From G963678095 sp963678095 (GTDB lineage: Bacteria > Bacillota > Negativicutes > Selenomonadales > Selenomonadaceae): a stretch of DNA of 64,000 bases. Both the position numbers and the translations under genes were made by a program. This document shows, piece by piece, positions 44,448-52,406 of the stretch (the stretch's first letter is position 1; the number at the start of each line of letters is the position of its first letter). Location of the stretch: contig OY782746.1 in the NCBI GenBank assembly GCA_963678095.2, forward strand, positions 1,054,001 through 1,118,000, in the 5' to 3' direction. Below the pieces are notes generated by a model, which saw only the letters and a list, made by a program, of their open reading frames with translations, was not told the DNA's origin and ran no database searches.

Positions 44448-44484
44448 AAAAAAACATGTCTTGTCTCAATAGACAAAAACATGT
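44448..44484 (-). terminator. Leader terminator upstream of brnQ (putative attenuator)
   Basis: ACATGT (44479-44484) with the following TTTTGTC pairs with GACAAG and ACATGT (44454-44459) on the minus strand; seven T follow (44448-44454). It lies between the brnQ promoter and gene. A six-codon frame (MKRCGV, stop) precedes it but has no clear ribosome-binding site. Confidence 0.6.
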
Positions 44485-44523
44485 GGATTCTGTGGCTAAA
44501 CACCGCATCTTTTCATGTGTAAT

Positions 44524-44551
44524 ATTATAACACAGGTAAAATATATTTCAA
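44524..44551 (-). promoter_or_regulatory. sigmaA promoter of brnQ
   Basis: On the minus strand TTGAAA (44546-44551), 16-bp spacer, TATAAT (44524-44529). Confidence 0.7.
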
Positions 44552-44634
44552 CCACGCTGTCGGCAGCAACAACGCGATCTTAACGAAAGTTATTTTTTCT
44601 GTTATACTGATAGCAGAAAAAGGAGCGTTGCCAT

Positions 44635-45027
44635 ATGAATGAACCAACGGATATAAGTGTACCCCATGGACTGCAACAAAATATAAAAATGGAGCTTCTC
44701 GGCCTGATTCACAGCGGAGAGAACCCCTTTCATATGATCTGCCGCCTGGCGGAATATCTGGAAGAGGTTTCTGCCGAGCCTGGCTATGCAAAAATTGTCA
44801 AAGACAACATCCGTTCCATCTACGGCATTGGCCTTGGCGAAACACCACTGCTTGAAGATGAGTTACAGGACGTCGTCAGCCGTGGGAAAAAACTAAAAGC
44901 TGCTTATGAACAGGAAACCGAATCCGCCGAAGTGAAAAAACGGATTGAATTCGCCCTGATCAGCCATCGAAAGCGGGCGGAGCAGCTTCAGCAGCTGCTT
45001 ACGCAGTCAAAATCTGATCCGTCATAA
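44635..45027 (+). CDS. Hypothetical helical protein
   Basis: 130 aa, cytoplasmic, no recognised domain. Mostly charged helices; RGKKLKAAYEQETESAEVKKRIEFALISHRKRAEQLQQLL suggests a coiled coil in the second half. GGAG is nine bases from the ATG and TATACT about 30 bp upstream is a likely -10. It ends inside the strong terminator stem. It stands alone between brnQ (divergent) and bioF (convergent). Confidence 0.7.
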   Translation: MNEPTDISVPHGLQQNIKMELLGLIHSGENPFHMICRLAEYLEEVSAEPGYAKIVKDNIRSIYGIGLGETPLLEDELQDVVSRGKKLKAAYEQETESAEVKKRIEFALISHRKRAEQLQQLLTQSKSDPS

Positions 45028-45078
45028 CACAGCGAAGGGCTGGTGCATAATAATGCACCAGCCCTTCGCTGTGTTATG
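45023..45078. terminator. 26-bp perfect-stem bidirectional terminator
   Basis: The 26-base arm 45023-45048 (beginning CATAACACAGCG) and its exact reverse complement at 45053-45078 flank the loop AATA. The left arm includes the stop codon of the upstream gene. Unusually long and perfect. Confidence 0.85.
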
Positions 45079-45097
45079 ACGATTTTTTCTTCCCTCG

Positions 45098-46267
45098 CTA
45101 CAAGTCTTTTTGCTCCTCTATGACAATCTGTGCGGCCCGCCGCAGATCCGCTTCACTATGGGCATCGGTAACCGTAAGGCGCAGACGGCTCTGTCCCACC
45201 GGAACCGTCGGCGGCCGAATCGCCGAAACCAGCAGTCCTCGCGCTTCCAGCCTTTTCGAGAACGCAAGTGCCCTTTCCGCACTGCCGCTCAAAATCGGCA
45301 AAATCGGGGTATCGCTGGGCAAAAGCTGGACTCCGCCATTGATCAACAGTTTCTTAACCAGTTCCGCCTTACGCTGAAGCTGCAAAACCCGCTCCGGCTC
45401 CCGCCGCAGTACAGTCAGCGCTGCCGCCCCAGCCGCAACAACCGGTGCCGACAGGGCCGTCGAAAAGATGAAGCTGCGGGCACGATTGACAAGGTATGTA
45501 ATCAAAAGCTTACTGCCAGCAACAAAGCCGCCCTCTGACGCCAATGATTTACTGAGCGTGCCAAGCTCAACTGCAACCCGGCCTTTCAAACCGTAATAGG
45601 CACTTGTCCCCTGTCCATCCTTACCGATAACGCCTGTAGCATGAGCATCATCCACCATGACCAGGCAATCGTATTTCAAAGCCAGATAGATAATCTCCTC
45701 CAACGGGGCGATATCTCCGTCCATGCTGAATACGCCATCGGTAAGGATAAAGCGCTGCCCACTACAAGGAGTCTGCTGCAACAGCTGCTGCAGGCGGGAC
45801 ATATTCGCATGCGGATAGACAACCGTTTTTGCTTTTGCCAGCCTACAGCCATCAATAAGGCTTGCATGATTCAGCGAATCACTGAAAATACAATCCTGTT
45901 CACGATCAGCCAAAGCACTAACAGTTCCAACATTTGCCATGTAACCAGTTCCAAAAATCAAAGCATCTTCCGCCTGCTTAAACTCCGCCAAGTCGCGTTC
46001 CAGACTAGAAAACAGCGAATGACTGCCACTCGTCAGCCGGGCCCCGCCTGATCCTGTTCCGTATTGCTCGGCGGCAGCAGCCGCGGCTGCGATCACTTCC
46101 GGATGATGCGTCAATCCCAAATAATTATTCGAAGAGAGCAGCATGTATTGCCTGCCGTCAACGCGTTGCACAGCGGCCGTAACCGGATCACTCTGGCGGC
46201 GCTGACGCAGCGAAGACTGAAGGTCAAGTCCACGGCACATCTCTTCCATCTGCTTTATTTTCTGCAT
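45098..46267 (-). CDS. bioF: 8-amino-7-oxononanoate synthase
   Basis: PLP enzyme (alpha-oxoamine synthase) that joins pimeloyl-CoA and alanine in biotin synthesis. 389 aa. SNNYLGLTHHP, GTGSGGARLTSG, VDDAHATGVIG and the PLP lysine in GTLSKSLASEGGF (about residue 239) are all present. It overlaps the bioW stop by 13 bp; GGAGGAAAGCCC precedes its ATG. The BioW neighbour supports BioF over 2-amino-3-ketobutyrate ligase (Kbl). Confidence 0.93.
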   Translation of the reverse strand: MQKIKQMEEMCRGLDLQSSLRQRRQSDPVTAAVQRVDGRQYMLLSSNNYLGLTHHPEVIAAAAAAAEQYGTGSGGARLTSGSHSLFSSLERDLAEFKQAEDALIFGTGYMANVGTVSALADREQDCIFSDSLNHASLIDGCRLAKAKTVVYPHANMSRLQQLLQQTPCSGQRFILTDGVFSMDGDIAPLEEIIYLALKYDCLVMVDDAHATGVIGKDGQGTSAYYGLKGRVAVELGTLSKSLASEGGFVAGSKLLITYLVNRARSFIFSTALSAPVVAAGAAALTVLRREPERVLQLQRKAELVKKLLINGGVQLLPSDTPILPILSGSAERALAFSKRLEARGLLVSAIRPPTVPVGQSRLRLTVTDAHSEADLRRAAQIVIEEQKDL

Positions 46268-47031
46268 GGGCTTTCCTCCGCCGGCAGCTGCTGTCTAACC
46301 AATACCGGTTGGCTTTGCAGGTAGTGGACAAGCTCATCGATATCCGTTTGTGGACTTACAAAGAAGGCCCGTCCGCCAATCGCGACGCCAGCCTCCTTTA
46401 TATTTGGTATACGATAATACCCCTTGTGATCAGCCACATAGCCTGTCGTATAGCTCGGATCATCTGACCAGCAAAGTTCAGCGAGCACCCCCGGCGCTGC
46501 TTGTACTTTTGAGGCCAGTACCAAGGCCTCACGCACATGAATGTCCGTCAGTCCGTGACCGGCAAGCCTTGTCTCATATCCATCGGCATCCGCAACATCC
46601 ATACTGCTCACACGAACACCACGTGCCCCCATATCATCCAGTCGCTCACCGGTCAGCGATGAAAGAAGCATCGCGCCATGCATGCTGTCGGTAAGCGCCT
46701 TAAGTGCTGCCCAGCCTTTTTGCGCCGCGGCCTGACATATTCCAGCCTGCCGCAGCATTGCCAAGGCCAAAAGCTCAGCCTGCTGCCGGTCTTTGGCTGC
46801 CAAAGTGCTAACCGGCAGCTGTGATACTTGCACGATTTTTTCCGGCGCTACTGCCTCAATTTTTATATTGATAAAATCTGCCTGCCCACGTTCATGGGCA
46901 AAGGCCCGCTGAATCATCGCCAACGCGGTTTTATCCACCGTATCTTTGTTGACAATCCGCTCGGCTCCGGAAATATGCCGAGGTCCAGCCACCAACTGCT
47001 GTGCTGATCGCATTTTTATACTGTAAAGCAT
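46255..47031 (-). CDS. bioW: 6-carboxyhexanoate-CoA ligase (pimeloyl-CoA synthetase)
   Basis: Activates pimelate with ATP and CoA to give pimeloyl-CoA, the BioF substrate. 258 aa. YSIKMRSAQ and HISGAERIV near the start, RGVRVSSMDV, LASKVQAAPGVLAELCWSDDPSYTTGYVA and FFVSPQTDIDELVHYLQSQPV match the B. subtilis protein along its length. Start ATG 47031 is preferred; the site upstream is weak, and a TTG at 47037 is possible. First gene of bioWF; bioA, bioD and bioB are not in the window. Confidence 0.94.
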   Translation of the reverse strand: MLYSIKMRSAQQLVAGPRHISGAERIVNKDTVDKTALAMIQRAFAHERGQADFINIKIEAVAPEKIVQVSQLPVSTLAAKDRQQAELLALAMLRQAGICQAAAQKGWAALKALTDSMHGAMLLSSLTGERLDDMGARGVRVSSMDVADADGYETRLAGHGLTDIHVREALVLASKVQAAPGVLAELCWSDDPSYTTGYVADHKGYYRIPNIKEAGVAIGGRAFFVSPQTDIDELVHYLQSQPVLVRQQLPAEESPCRK

Positions 47032-47113
47032 TGTCAATCACAACCCATTCCATATGTTTACAATTAATTTTATAAGCAACTATTCTTATTTTATGTTCTT
47101 TTCTTCTTTCTGG

Positions 47114-47142
47114 ATTATAAAATAATTTTCTTATCAAGTCAA
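47114..47142 (-). promoter_or_regulatory. sigmaA promoter of bioWF
   Basis: On the minus strand TTGACT (47137-47142), 17-bp spacer, TATAAT (47114-47119). Confidence 0.65.
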
Positions 47143-47174
47143 TTGTAAACCAGTATAATAAAAATAGTTAACCT
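47143..47174. promoter_or_regulatory. BirA-type operator (biotin box), candidate
   Basis: TTGTAAACC (47143-47151), 14 bp, AGTTAACCT (47166-47174), against the consensus TTGTTAACC-N14/15-GGTTAACAA. It abuts the -35 box of the bioWF promoter. Left half has one mismatch, right half three. Confidence 0.5.
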
Positions 47175-47223
47175 ATCAGATATTTCGTTTTATCCGCTAA
47201 AGGATGACACACGGCCGCTAAAA

Positions 47224-47268
47224 TAAAGCACCCTCTGTAGCAGAGCTTCCGCTCCGCCCCAGAGGGCA
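47224..47268 (-). terminator. Terminator downstream of the 157-aa gene
   Basis: CCCTCTG (47231-47237) pairs with CAGAGGG (47260-47266), with an inner GCGGAGC-GGAA-GCTCTGC hairpin, then a T-rich tail on the minus strand. Confidence 0.75.
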
Positions 47269-47300
47269 GTCACATCAAATAGTATTTTTACCCACAAAAT

Positions 47301-47774
47301 TTAAATCAAAGGAGAATTATCACTGACATCAAACGCCTTACGGGCCTCCCCGGTTAACGGTTCAACGCCAAAAGGTTCAATCCCGACAATGAAAAACGTA
47401 TCATTCATCAATCCCGTTTTTTCATCAATAACCTCACCATCAGCTCCTTTATCGTACTTGAAGCGGACAAAAATTTTCATTACCGTTATTCTAAGTTTGG
47501 CAAACGTCAGCAGATAAAAAATAGTGATGGTCGTCGGTGTCGAGACTTTTTGCAAAATTTCCGTCTTACAAATACTGTCCTGCAGTTCCTTTGTTGGCGC
47601 GGTATCCCAGGCCACAACGAGTGCCGGTACAATACTTTCAAAATGCTGGCCAAAGTATTCATTAACCGCACTGTAATTGGCAATAGAATCTTCCACTTTT
47701 TTTGCGTATTCCAAAACAATAAGCTCGCCCTGCTCAACAAGTTCTTTTTGTTCTTCCGTCATTTCATTATCCAT
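47301..47774 (-). CDS. Hypothetical protein
   Basis: 157 aa, soluble, not recognised. An acidic helical N-terminus (MTEEQKELVEQGELIVLEYAKKVEDSIANY) precedes a more hydrophobic middle (TTITIFYLLTFAKLRITVMKIFVRF) and a beta-rich end (DTFFIVGIEPFGVEPLTGEARKAFDVSD). ATG 47774 follows AAAGGGG; a GTG at 47783 is in frame but worse placed. Single gene with its own terminator. Confidence 0.7.
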   Translation of the reverse strand: MDNEMTEEQKELVEQGELIVLEYAKKVEDSIANYSAVNEYFGQHFESIVPALVVAWDTAPTKELQDSICKTEILQKVSTPTTITIFYLLTFAKLRITVMKIFVRFKYDKGADGEVIDEKTGLMNDTFFIVGIEPFGVEPLTGEARKAFDVSDNSPLI

Positions 47775-47888
47775 ATCCCACACCCCTTTTCTCCTTTGAT
47801 CATTTTTATCTTTTAATCATCCGGCAGAAACCTTTCATGAAACGGAGGGTATTTTAAATAAATAATTAGGAAACTTTATCTTTTAATG

Positions 47889-48206
47889 CTACTCTTTAAT
47901 ATAAGAACAGCAATAATCTGCAACCGTATGAACAACCAACTTAAATTTTGACTGTGCCGCCACTTCAAAGCTCTGACCGCCGATAACTTCAATCCATTCA
48001 TCACTGCCCGGCAGCAACACCGACATGCTTCCGGCTAGGATTTCCATAATTTCCTTATCCCCGGTGGCAAATTCATATTGGCCCGGCAACATAATGCCAA
48101 GTGTTTTTTTATCCCCGTCTGCCAGAAAAACACTGCGGCTTGTAACTTTTCCTTCAAAGTAGATATTTGCCTGTTTTATAATCGAAACATTTTCCAATCT
48201 GTCCAC
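47889..48206 (-). CDS. ppnP: Pyrimidine/purine nucleoside phosphorylase PpnP (DUF1255)
   Basis: Small cupin enzyme that phosphorolyses several nucleosides to free base and pentose 1-phosphate. 105 aa. IKQANIYFEGKVTSRSV, KKTLGIMLPGQYEF and SFEVAAQSKFKLVV...DYCCSYIKE match the YaiE/PpnP family along its length. GTG start at 48206 behind AAGGA. Released deoxyribose 1-phosphate or ribose 1-phosphate could feed the deoC pathway after mutase action, but the genes are 26 kb apart. Confidence 0.92.
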   Translation of the reverse strand: MDRLENVSIIKQANIYFEGKVTSRSVFLADGDKKTLGIMLPGQYEFATGDKEIMEILAGSMSVLLPGSDEWIEVIGGQSFEVAAQSKFKLVVHTVADYCCSYIKE

Positions 48207-48244
48207 TTTAATCCTTCTTTCCGCTGTCGCTGTTGTTTATTCTT

Positions 48245-48273
48245 ACTATACCAATTTTTGGATAACTATGCAA
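48245..48273 (-). promoter_or_regulatory. sigmaA promoter of ppnP
   Basis: On the minus strand TTGCAT (48268-48273), 17-bp spacer, TATAGT (48245-48250). The rest of the 48207-48533 gap holds only this promoter and that of the ThrE gene. Confidence 0.6.
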
Positions 48274-48392
48274 AGAAAATATCGCTCGCCACTGCTCTCT
48301 GCCATTTTACCAGCAGGCACGCTCCTATGCTTTTTTATAGAAAATATAAATTTTGCTGGCTTTTTCGCCTGATTTATGATTATCTGATATTG

Positions 48393-48420
48393 TAGACATA
48401 GATCCTGTAAAATGTATAAT
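48393..48420 (+). promoter_or_regulatory. sigmaA promoter of the ThrE-family gene
   Basis: TAGACA (48393-48398), 16-bp spacer, TATAAT (48415-48420). Confidence 0.55.
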
Positions 48421-48533
48421 TAAAAGTAATTGCTTTCCCTAAAAATTAATATTTGATTTATGGAAATAATCGTTGTACCCTAAATAAAGCATACTTCAAC
48501 TGGATATAGCTTTAACAACGAGGAGGATTGACC

Positions 48534-49874
48534 ATGACCCAGCCTGAACATACTGTACTGCAGGATCCCTATGCAAGAATCGGCTACAAACTTCATTTAC
48601 TGCTGCACACCGGACAACTGCTAATGGAAAGCGGTGCTGATACAAACCGTGTCGTCCGGGACATGACCCGGGCTGCTGCCTTTATGGGAATTCCGGAAGG
48701 AAAAATGCATCTTCATATCATGTATACAACGCTGATGCTCAACGTCAGCGATGATGATCGCTCCTATACAAGCTTTCGCAAATGTCGTCATCACGGCATC
48801 AATATGACCATAATCTCTGCCGTCAGCAAGCTCTCCTGGCGGGCCATTCGGCAGAACTACAGCCTTGAAATGTACGAGGGCGAGCTTGACCGGATTCAAA
48901 AGCTTGAGGCCAACCGGCATTATTCAGAACTGCTTTCCGCCATCTGTGCCGGACTTGCCTGTGGGGGGATGTGTAAACTCTTTGGCGGCGATTGGATTGC
49001 TTTTTTCTTCACTGCACTCTGTGCCGCCCCAGCTTTTTCATTGCGACGGCTGTGCAATAAACTGGAAATCAACACCTATGCCGGTATTGCCATTTCTTCT
49101 TTTACAGCTACTTTACTTGCTTACTTCACGCAGTTTTTCTCAAATTCTTCCACACCATGGCATCCATTGATCGCCTGTGCCATATTTATCGTTCCCGGCA
49201 TCCCGCTGATCAATTCTGTTGATGATATGCTCAACAATTATATTGTCGCCGGCACAACGCGCGCTATCAACACCCTGCTAATCATCGGCGGCATGACCTT
49301 CGGCATTGTTCTCGCCATCCGGCTCGGCAATGTTCCTGATATTTTTACCGCCCTCAATGTTATGCCAACGAGCCTCTATCTGTCAGACGCCCTTGCCGCG
49401 GCGGTTGCGGCTGCCGGTTTGTCGGTTATTTTCAATGTGCCCCGGCGACTCTTGCCAGCAACAGCGATCGGTGGCATTATCTCTATCTGTTTGCGCAATT
49501 TTTTTGCTTTAGAACTTGATCTGAGCCAAACGGTAAGCGCCTTTATCAGTGCAACTGCGATCAGTCTGATTTCCCTGAAGGCTGTTCACTGGTTTCATAC
49601 GCCGATTCATGTCATCACCATTCCGTCCATTATTCCCATGGTCCCAGGGGTCCTGCTTTACCGGGTCCTGTTTGCCATCATCAACATCAAGACACTTGAT
49701 ATGGCGGCCTTGATGTCAGCCATACAAAATGGTGTTGAAGCCATTTTAATCATCGTTGCCATGACCGTTGGCACAGCGGTTCCACATATATTCGCCCGCC
49801 GCTACATCGAAAAAAACAACCAGCTGCGACTTGAACAGCTGTTGGCAAGACGAACTGCCGGTACGAAAAGCTAA
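48534..49874 (+). CDS. Threonine/serine exporter, fused ThrE family
   Basis: 446 aa. A soluble N-terminal part with the ThrE (DUF1212) motif GQLLMESGADTNRV, then about ten membrane segments: the ThrE domain (to about 270) followed by a ThrE_2/DUF3815-like domain (IPSIIPMVPGVLLYRVLF). In many Firmicutes these are two genes; the single-chain form resembles Corynebacterium ThrE. Expected to export Thr and Ser. ATG 48534 after a perfect AGGAGG. Confidence 0.88.
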   Translation: MTQPEHTVLQDPYARIGYKLHLLLHTGQLLMESGADTNRVVRDMTRAAAFMGIPEGKMHLHIMYTTLMLNVSDDDRSYTSFRKCRHHGINMTIISAVSKLSWRAIRQNYSLEMYEGELDRIQKLEANRHYSELLSAICAGLACGGMCKLFGGDWIAFFFTALCAAPAFSLRRLCNKLEINTYAGIAISSFTATLLAYFTQFFSNSSTPWHPLIACAIFIVPGIPLINSVDDMLNNYIVAGTTRAINTLLIIGGMTFGIVLAIRLGNVPDIFTALNVMPTSLYLSDALAAAVAAAGLSVIFNVPRRLLPATAIGGIISICLRNFFALELDLSQTVSAFISATAISLISLKAVHWFHTPIHVITIPSIIPMVPGVLLYRVLFAIINIKTLDMAALMSAIQNGVEAILIIVAMTVGTAVPHIFARRYIEKNNQLRLEQLLARRTAGTKS

Positions 49875-49910
49875 AGCAGAGCAGGGCGCAAAGCCCTCTC
49901 TGCTTTTCTA
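49873..49910 (+). terminator. Terminator after the ThrE-family gene
   Basis: AAAGCAGAG (49873-49881) pairs with CTCTGCTTT (49897-49905), inner GGGC/GCCC, then T-rich. Confidence 0.85.
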
Positions 49911-49959
49911 TTTTTTTATTGAAAAGCCCGCCGTCGAACTGACCACAGCAAAATTCTGT

Positions 49960-49987
49960 TTGACAAAATTTTTAGAAGGCTTATAAT
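49960..49987 (+). promoter_or_regulatory. sigmaA promoter of the MFS-MarR operon
   Basis: TTGACA (49960-49965), 16-bp spacer, TATAAT (49982-49987). Confidence 0.82.
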
Positions 49988-49999
49988 TACATATTATAA

Positions 50000-50043
50000 A
50001 ACTTAACTAGTTAATTAAAATATTTTAGTTAACTAGTTAAGTT
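50000..50043. promoter_or_regulatory. Double palindromic MarR-type operator
   Basis: AACTTAACTAGTTAA (50000-50014) and TTAACTAGTTAAGTT (50029-50043) are exact inverted copies; each contains the 12-bp palindrome TTAACTAGTTAA, and the centre is also palindromic. The 44-bp element has one mismatched pair. It starts about 12 bp after the -10 box, where a bound repressor would block transcription. Confidence 0.75.
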
Positions 50044-50068
50044 TATTTTTAAGCAAAGGAAGTTTATC

Positions 50069-51262
50069 ATGTCAAAAACAAATCTATGGACTAAAAATTT
50101 TATTGCCCTGGTTGCAACAAATGGGCTGCTATTTGCGAGCTTTCATGTTCTTCTCCCCACCTTGCCTATTTACGCGGGCAACATCGGCGCTAACGGCGTA
50201 CAGATTGGTATAATCAGTGGCATCTTCGGTTTCTCAGCGATCTTTATCCGCCTATTCACCGATACCGGCATTCGTGCCTTCGGCAAAAAAAACTGTCTCT
50301 ATATCGGTCTTTTTTTATCGTTATTCTCAACCTTATCTTATGCCTTTTTTAATTCGATCGGACAAATCATCGCCGCCCGCGTTATTCACGGTCTTGGCTT
50401 TGGCCTCAGTACTACCTTTAGTGCGGCCCTGGCGGCTGACGTCATCCCGGCAGCCCGCCGCGGCGAGGGGATCGGCTATCTCGGACTTGGCAGTACGATT
50501 GCCATGGCGTTGGCTCCGGCAGCAGGGCTGACGCTTCTTTCCGACTTCGGTCCACTGCTCCTGTGCATTTTTTCTGCTCTAGTGACCTTTGGGGCCGTGT
50601 TAACTGCCTACAGCTGTACAACCGCAGAACCCATATCCGATCTGCCGACACCACCTATTCATTCATCAATTTACAATAAACTATGTGAACGCGGTACCGG
50701 CATGCCCGCCTTACTGACCATTTTATTCGGCATTGCCTACGGCAGCGTGAATACCTTTATTGCCCTGATGGCTGCCGAGGTCGGAATTGCTAACTCCGGT
50801 TGCTTTTTTATCGTCGGCACCTTGTTTGTTTTTCTTTCCCGCCCCTTCGGCGGTCGACTGCTTGACCTCAAAGGACCTTTTTGGGTTATTTTGCCCGGTG
50901 GGGTACTTTATGCTTGTGCCCTCATTATAATCCTTTCGGCAAAATCATTGCCGGTTCTACTGGCCGGAGCCGTACTCTACGGACTTGGCGCCGGTTTGCT
51001 GCTGCCAGCTCTTATGACCTGGATGCTCAATGTCGTTCGCGCCGATCGGCGCAGTGCCGCCAGCGCCACTTTTTACAACATGCTCGACATCGGCACCAGT
51101 AGCGGGCTTTTGATTCTCGGCGGTGTTGCCGGAAACATCGGCTACGTCAATATGTACAAATATGTGCTGGGAGCCATGGTGTTGTTCATTTGTCTGATTC
51201 TTGTCCATCATTTTCTGCGCCAGCCAAAAAAAGCACTTGAACTTGAAGAAAATGAATCTTAA
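50069..51262 (+). CDS. MFS efflux transporter
   Basis: 397 aa, twelve predicted membrane segments. MFS_1 features include a motif A-like loop (RPFGGRLLDLKGPF), a GLGFGLSTTFSAALAADVIPAARRGEGIGYLGLGSTIAMALAPAAG segment like that of drug exporters, and ASATFYNMLDIGTSSG. It begins the operon with a MarR regulator, whose likely operator lies in the leader, so it is probably an inducible exporter. Substrate unknown. Confidence 0.88.
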   Translation: MSKTNLWTKNFIALVATNGLLFASFHVLLPTLPIYAGNIGANGVQIGIISGIFGFSAIFIRLFTDTGIRAFGKKNCLYIGLFLSLFSTLSYAFFNSIGQIIAARVIHGLGFGLSTTFSAALAADVIPAARRGEGIGYLGLGSTIAMALAPAAGLTLLSDFGPLLLCIFSALVTFGAVLTAYSCTTAEPISDLPTPPIHSSIYNKLCERGTGMPALLTILFGIAYGSVNTFIALMAAEVGIANSGCFFIVGTLFVFLSRPFGGRLLDLKGPFWVILPGGVLYACALIIILSAKSLPVLLAGAVLYGLGAGLLLPALMTWMLNVVRADRRSAASATFYNMLDIGTSSGLLILGGVAGNIGYVNMYKYVLGAMVLFICLILVHHFLRQPKKALELEENES

Positions 51263-51289
51263 AATAGTATCAGAATGGATGTGATTACT

Positions 51290-51748
51290 TTGGATAAATT
51301 TTCTGATCCGGATTTTCCCTCGCATCAATTGATACAGCAGCTTCATCAGACCACTCGTGCTTTTGCCAAAACACTGAACAATGACATCTGCGCTTTTGGT
51401 ATTTACAGCTCCGAATGGACTATTTTACAACTGGTAAAAAACAATGAGGCCTTATCCCAGTCAACGCTGGCCGGCTATCTGAATATTGAACCAGCTGCTA
51501 TCTCCAAAACCCTGAGCGCCCTTGAAAAAAAAGAGCTTATCGAGCGCCGCTGCCTAAAGGACAAACGAGAAAAATATATATTTCTCAGGCCCAAGGCACA
51601 AAAGCTTTACGATGAGCTGGAACAAGCTGTCCGGGCCCATCGGCAGACAGCCCTGGCCGGGCTGTCGCCAGAGGACTGCAGCCAGCTCTGCCGTCTGCTG
51701 CAGCAAATCTATCAAAATGTACTCGATAAAACAAGACCATCCGTCTGA
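51290..51748 (+). CDS. MarR-family transcriptional regulator
   Basis: 152 aa winged-helix protein. Recognition region LAGYLNIEPAAISKTLSALEKKELIERR and wing KDKREKYIFLRPKA are typical. TTG 51290 is favoured since GGATGTGA lies five bases before it; the ATG at 51275 has no site. It follows the MFS gene by 27 bp, and probably represses both genes through the palindromic operator at 50000-50043. Confidence 0.88.
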   Translation: MDKFSDPDFPSHQLIQQLHQTTRAFAKTLNNDICAFGIYSSEWTILQLVKNNEALSQSTLAGYLNIEPAAISKTLSALEKKELIERRCLKDKREKYIFLRPKAQKLYDELEQAVRAHRQTALAGLSPEDCSQLCRLLQQIYQNVLDKTRPSV

Positions 51749-51766
51749 CGGATGGTCTTGTTTTAT
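51728..51766. terminator. Bidirectional terminator after the MarR gene
   Basis: AAAACAAGACCATCCGTC (51728-51745) pairs with its reverse complement at 51747-51764; T-rich on both sides. Confidence 0.9.
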
Positions 51767-52210
51767 TCAGTACGTTTTTACGGAATGCTGCTTGATATAT
51801 TCGTCCAGCAGACGGGCCGCGGTTTTTATATACCGACCGCAGGGATCGTCTTTTCGCAGCACCTCAGGCGAAATCCCGGCATTTTTTTGTTGGGCAAGCA
51901 GCTGCCGGCAAATCAGGCATTGATGTTCTTTATTAAATTCCTTTGCCAAAATCTGGACTCTGGCATAGTGCTGCTCTCGCAGCCCCGCTTCCAGAGAATC
52001 GTAGCCATATACACTGCCCAGCACCATAAACATGCCGCTGACAGCGCCACATACCTCCCGAAGCTTCCCCATGCCACCGCCAAACGAAGCCGCCAATTTC
52101 AAAGACAGGCTCTCTTCAATCCCTGTTGTGTCAGTAAACGCAGCAAATACAGACTGTGCACAATTATAACCGGACAAAAACAACGCAAATGCTTTTTCTT
52201 CATGTTGCAT
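51767..52210 (-). CDS. C_GCAxxG_C_C family redox protein
   Basis: 147 aa. The family pattern is visible: GYNCAQSVF, FGGGMGKLREVCGAVSGMFMVLG, HQCLICRQL and DPCGRYI. Members have conserved cysteines, often a metal or haem/redox role in anaerobes, but no established function. GGGG precedes the ATG. Single gene. Confidence 0.88.
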   Translation of the reverse strand: MQHEEKAFALFLSGYNCAQSVFAAFTDTTGIEESLSLKLAASFGGGMGKLREVCGAVSGMFMVLGSVYGYDSLEAGLREQHYARVQILAKEFNKEHQCLICRQLLAQQKNAGISPEVLRKDDPCGRYIKTAARLLDEYIKQHSVKTY

Positions 52211-52264
52211 TCTCTATTTCCCCTTTATTACACCATATGGTATTTATTTTTTCCGAACACTTTA

Positions 52265-52292
52265 AGTATAGTCCGCAGCAATTGCAGGTAAA
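52265..52292 (-). promoter_or_regulatory. Probable promoter of the C_GCAxxG_C_C gene
   Basis: On the minus strand TTTACC (52287-52292), 16-bp spacer, TATACT (52265-52270). A 10-bp palindrome ACCATATGGT (52232-52241) lies in the leader. Confidence 0.5.
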
Positions 52293-52346
52293 ATAATAAT
52301 AGTGCCTATTTTTATGCAAAAAATGTTATATAATCACCTGCAGACA

Positions 52347-52385
52347 AAACATATGCCCGGTCGAAAAGTGACCGGGCATATGTTT
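52347..52385 (-). terminator. Terminator after the MCP gene
   Basis: AAACATATGCCCGGTC (52347-52362) pairs with GACCGGGCATATGTTT (52370-52385). Confidence 0.8.
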
Positions 52386-52406
52386 GAATTTCTATTTTTC
52401 CTTGTA

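Noticed and set aside
44299..44508. 69-codon frame overlapping the brnQ start
   Set aside because: It crosses the leader terminator and enters brnQ out of frame; the first ATG lacks a site.
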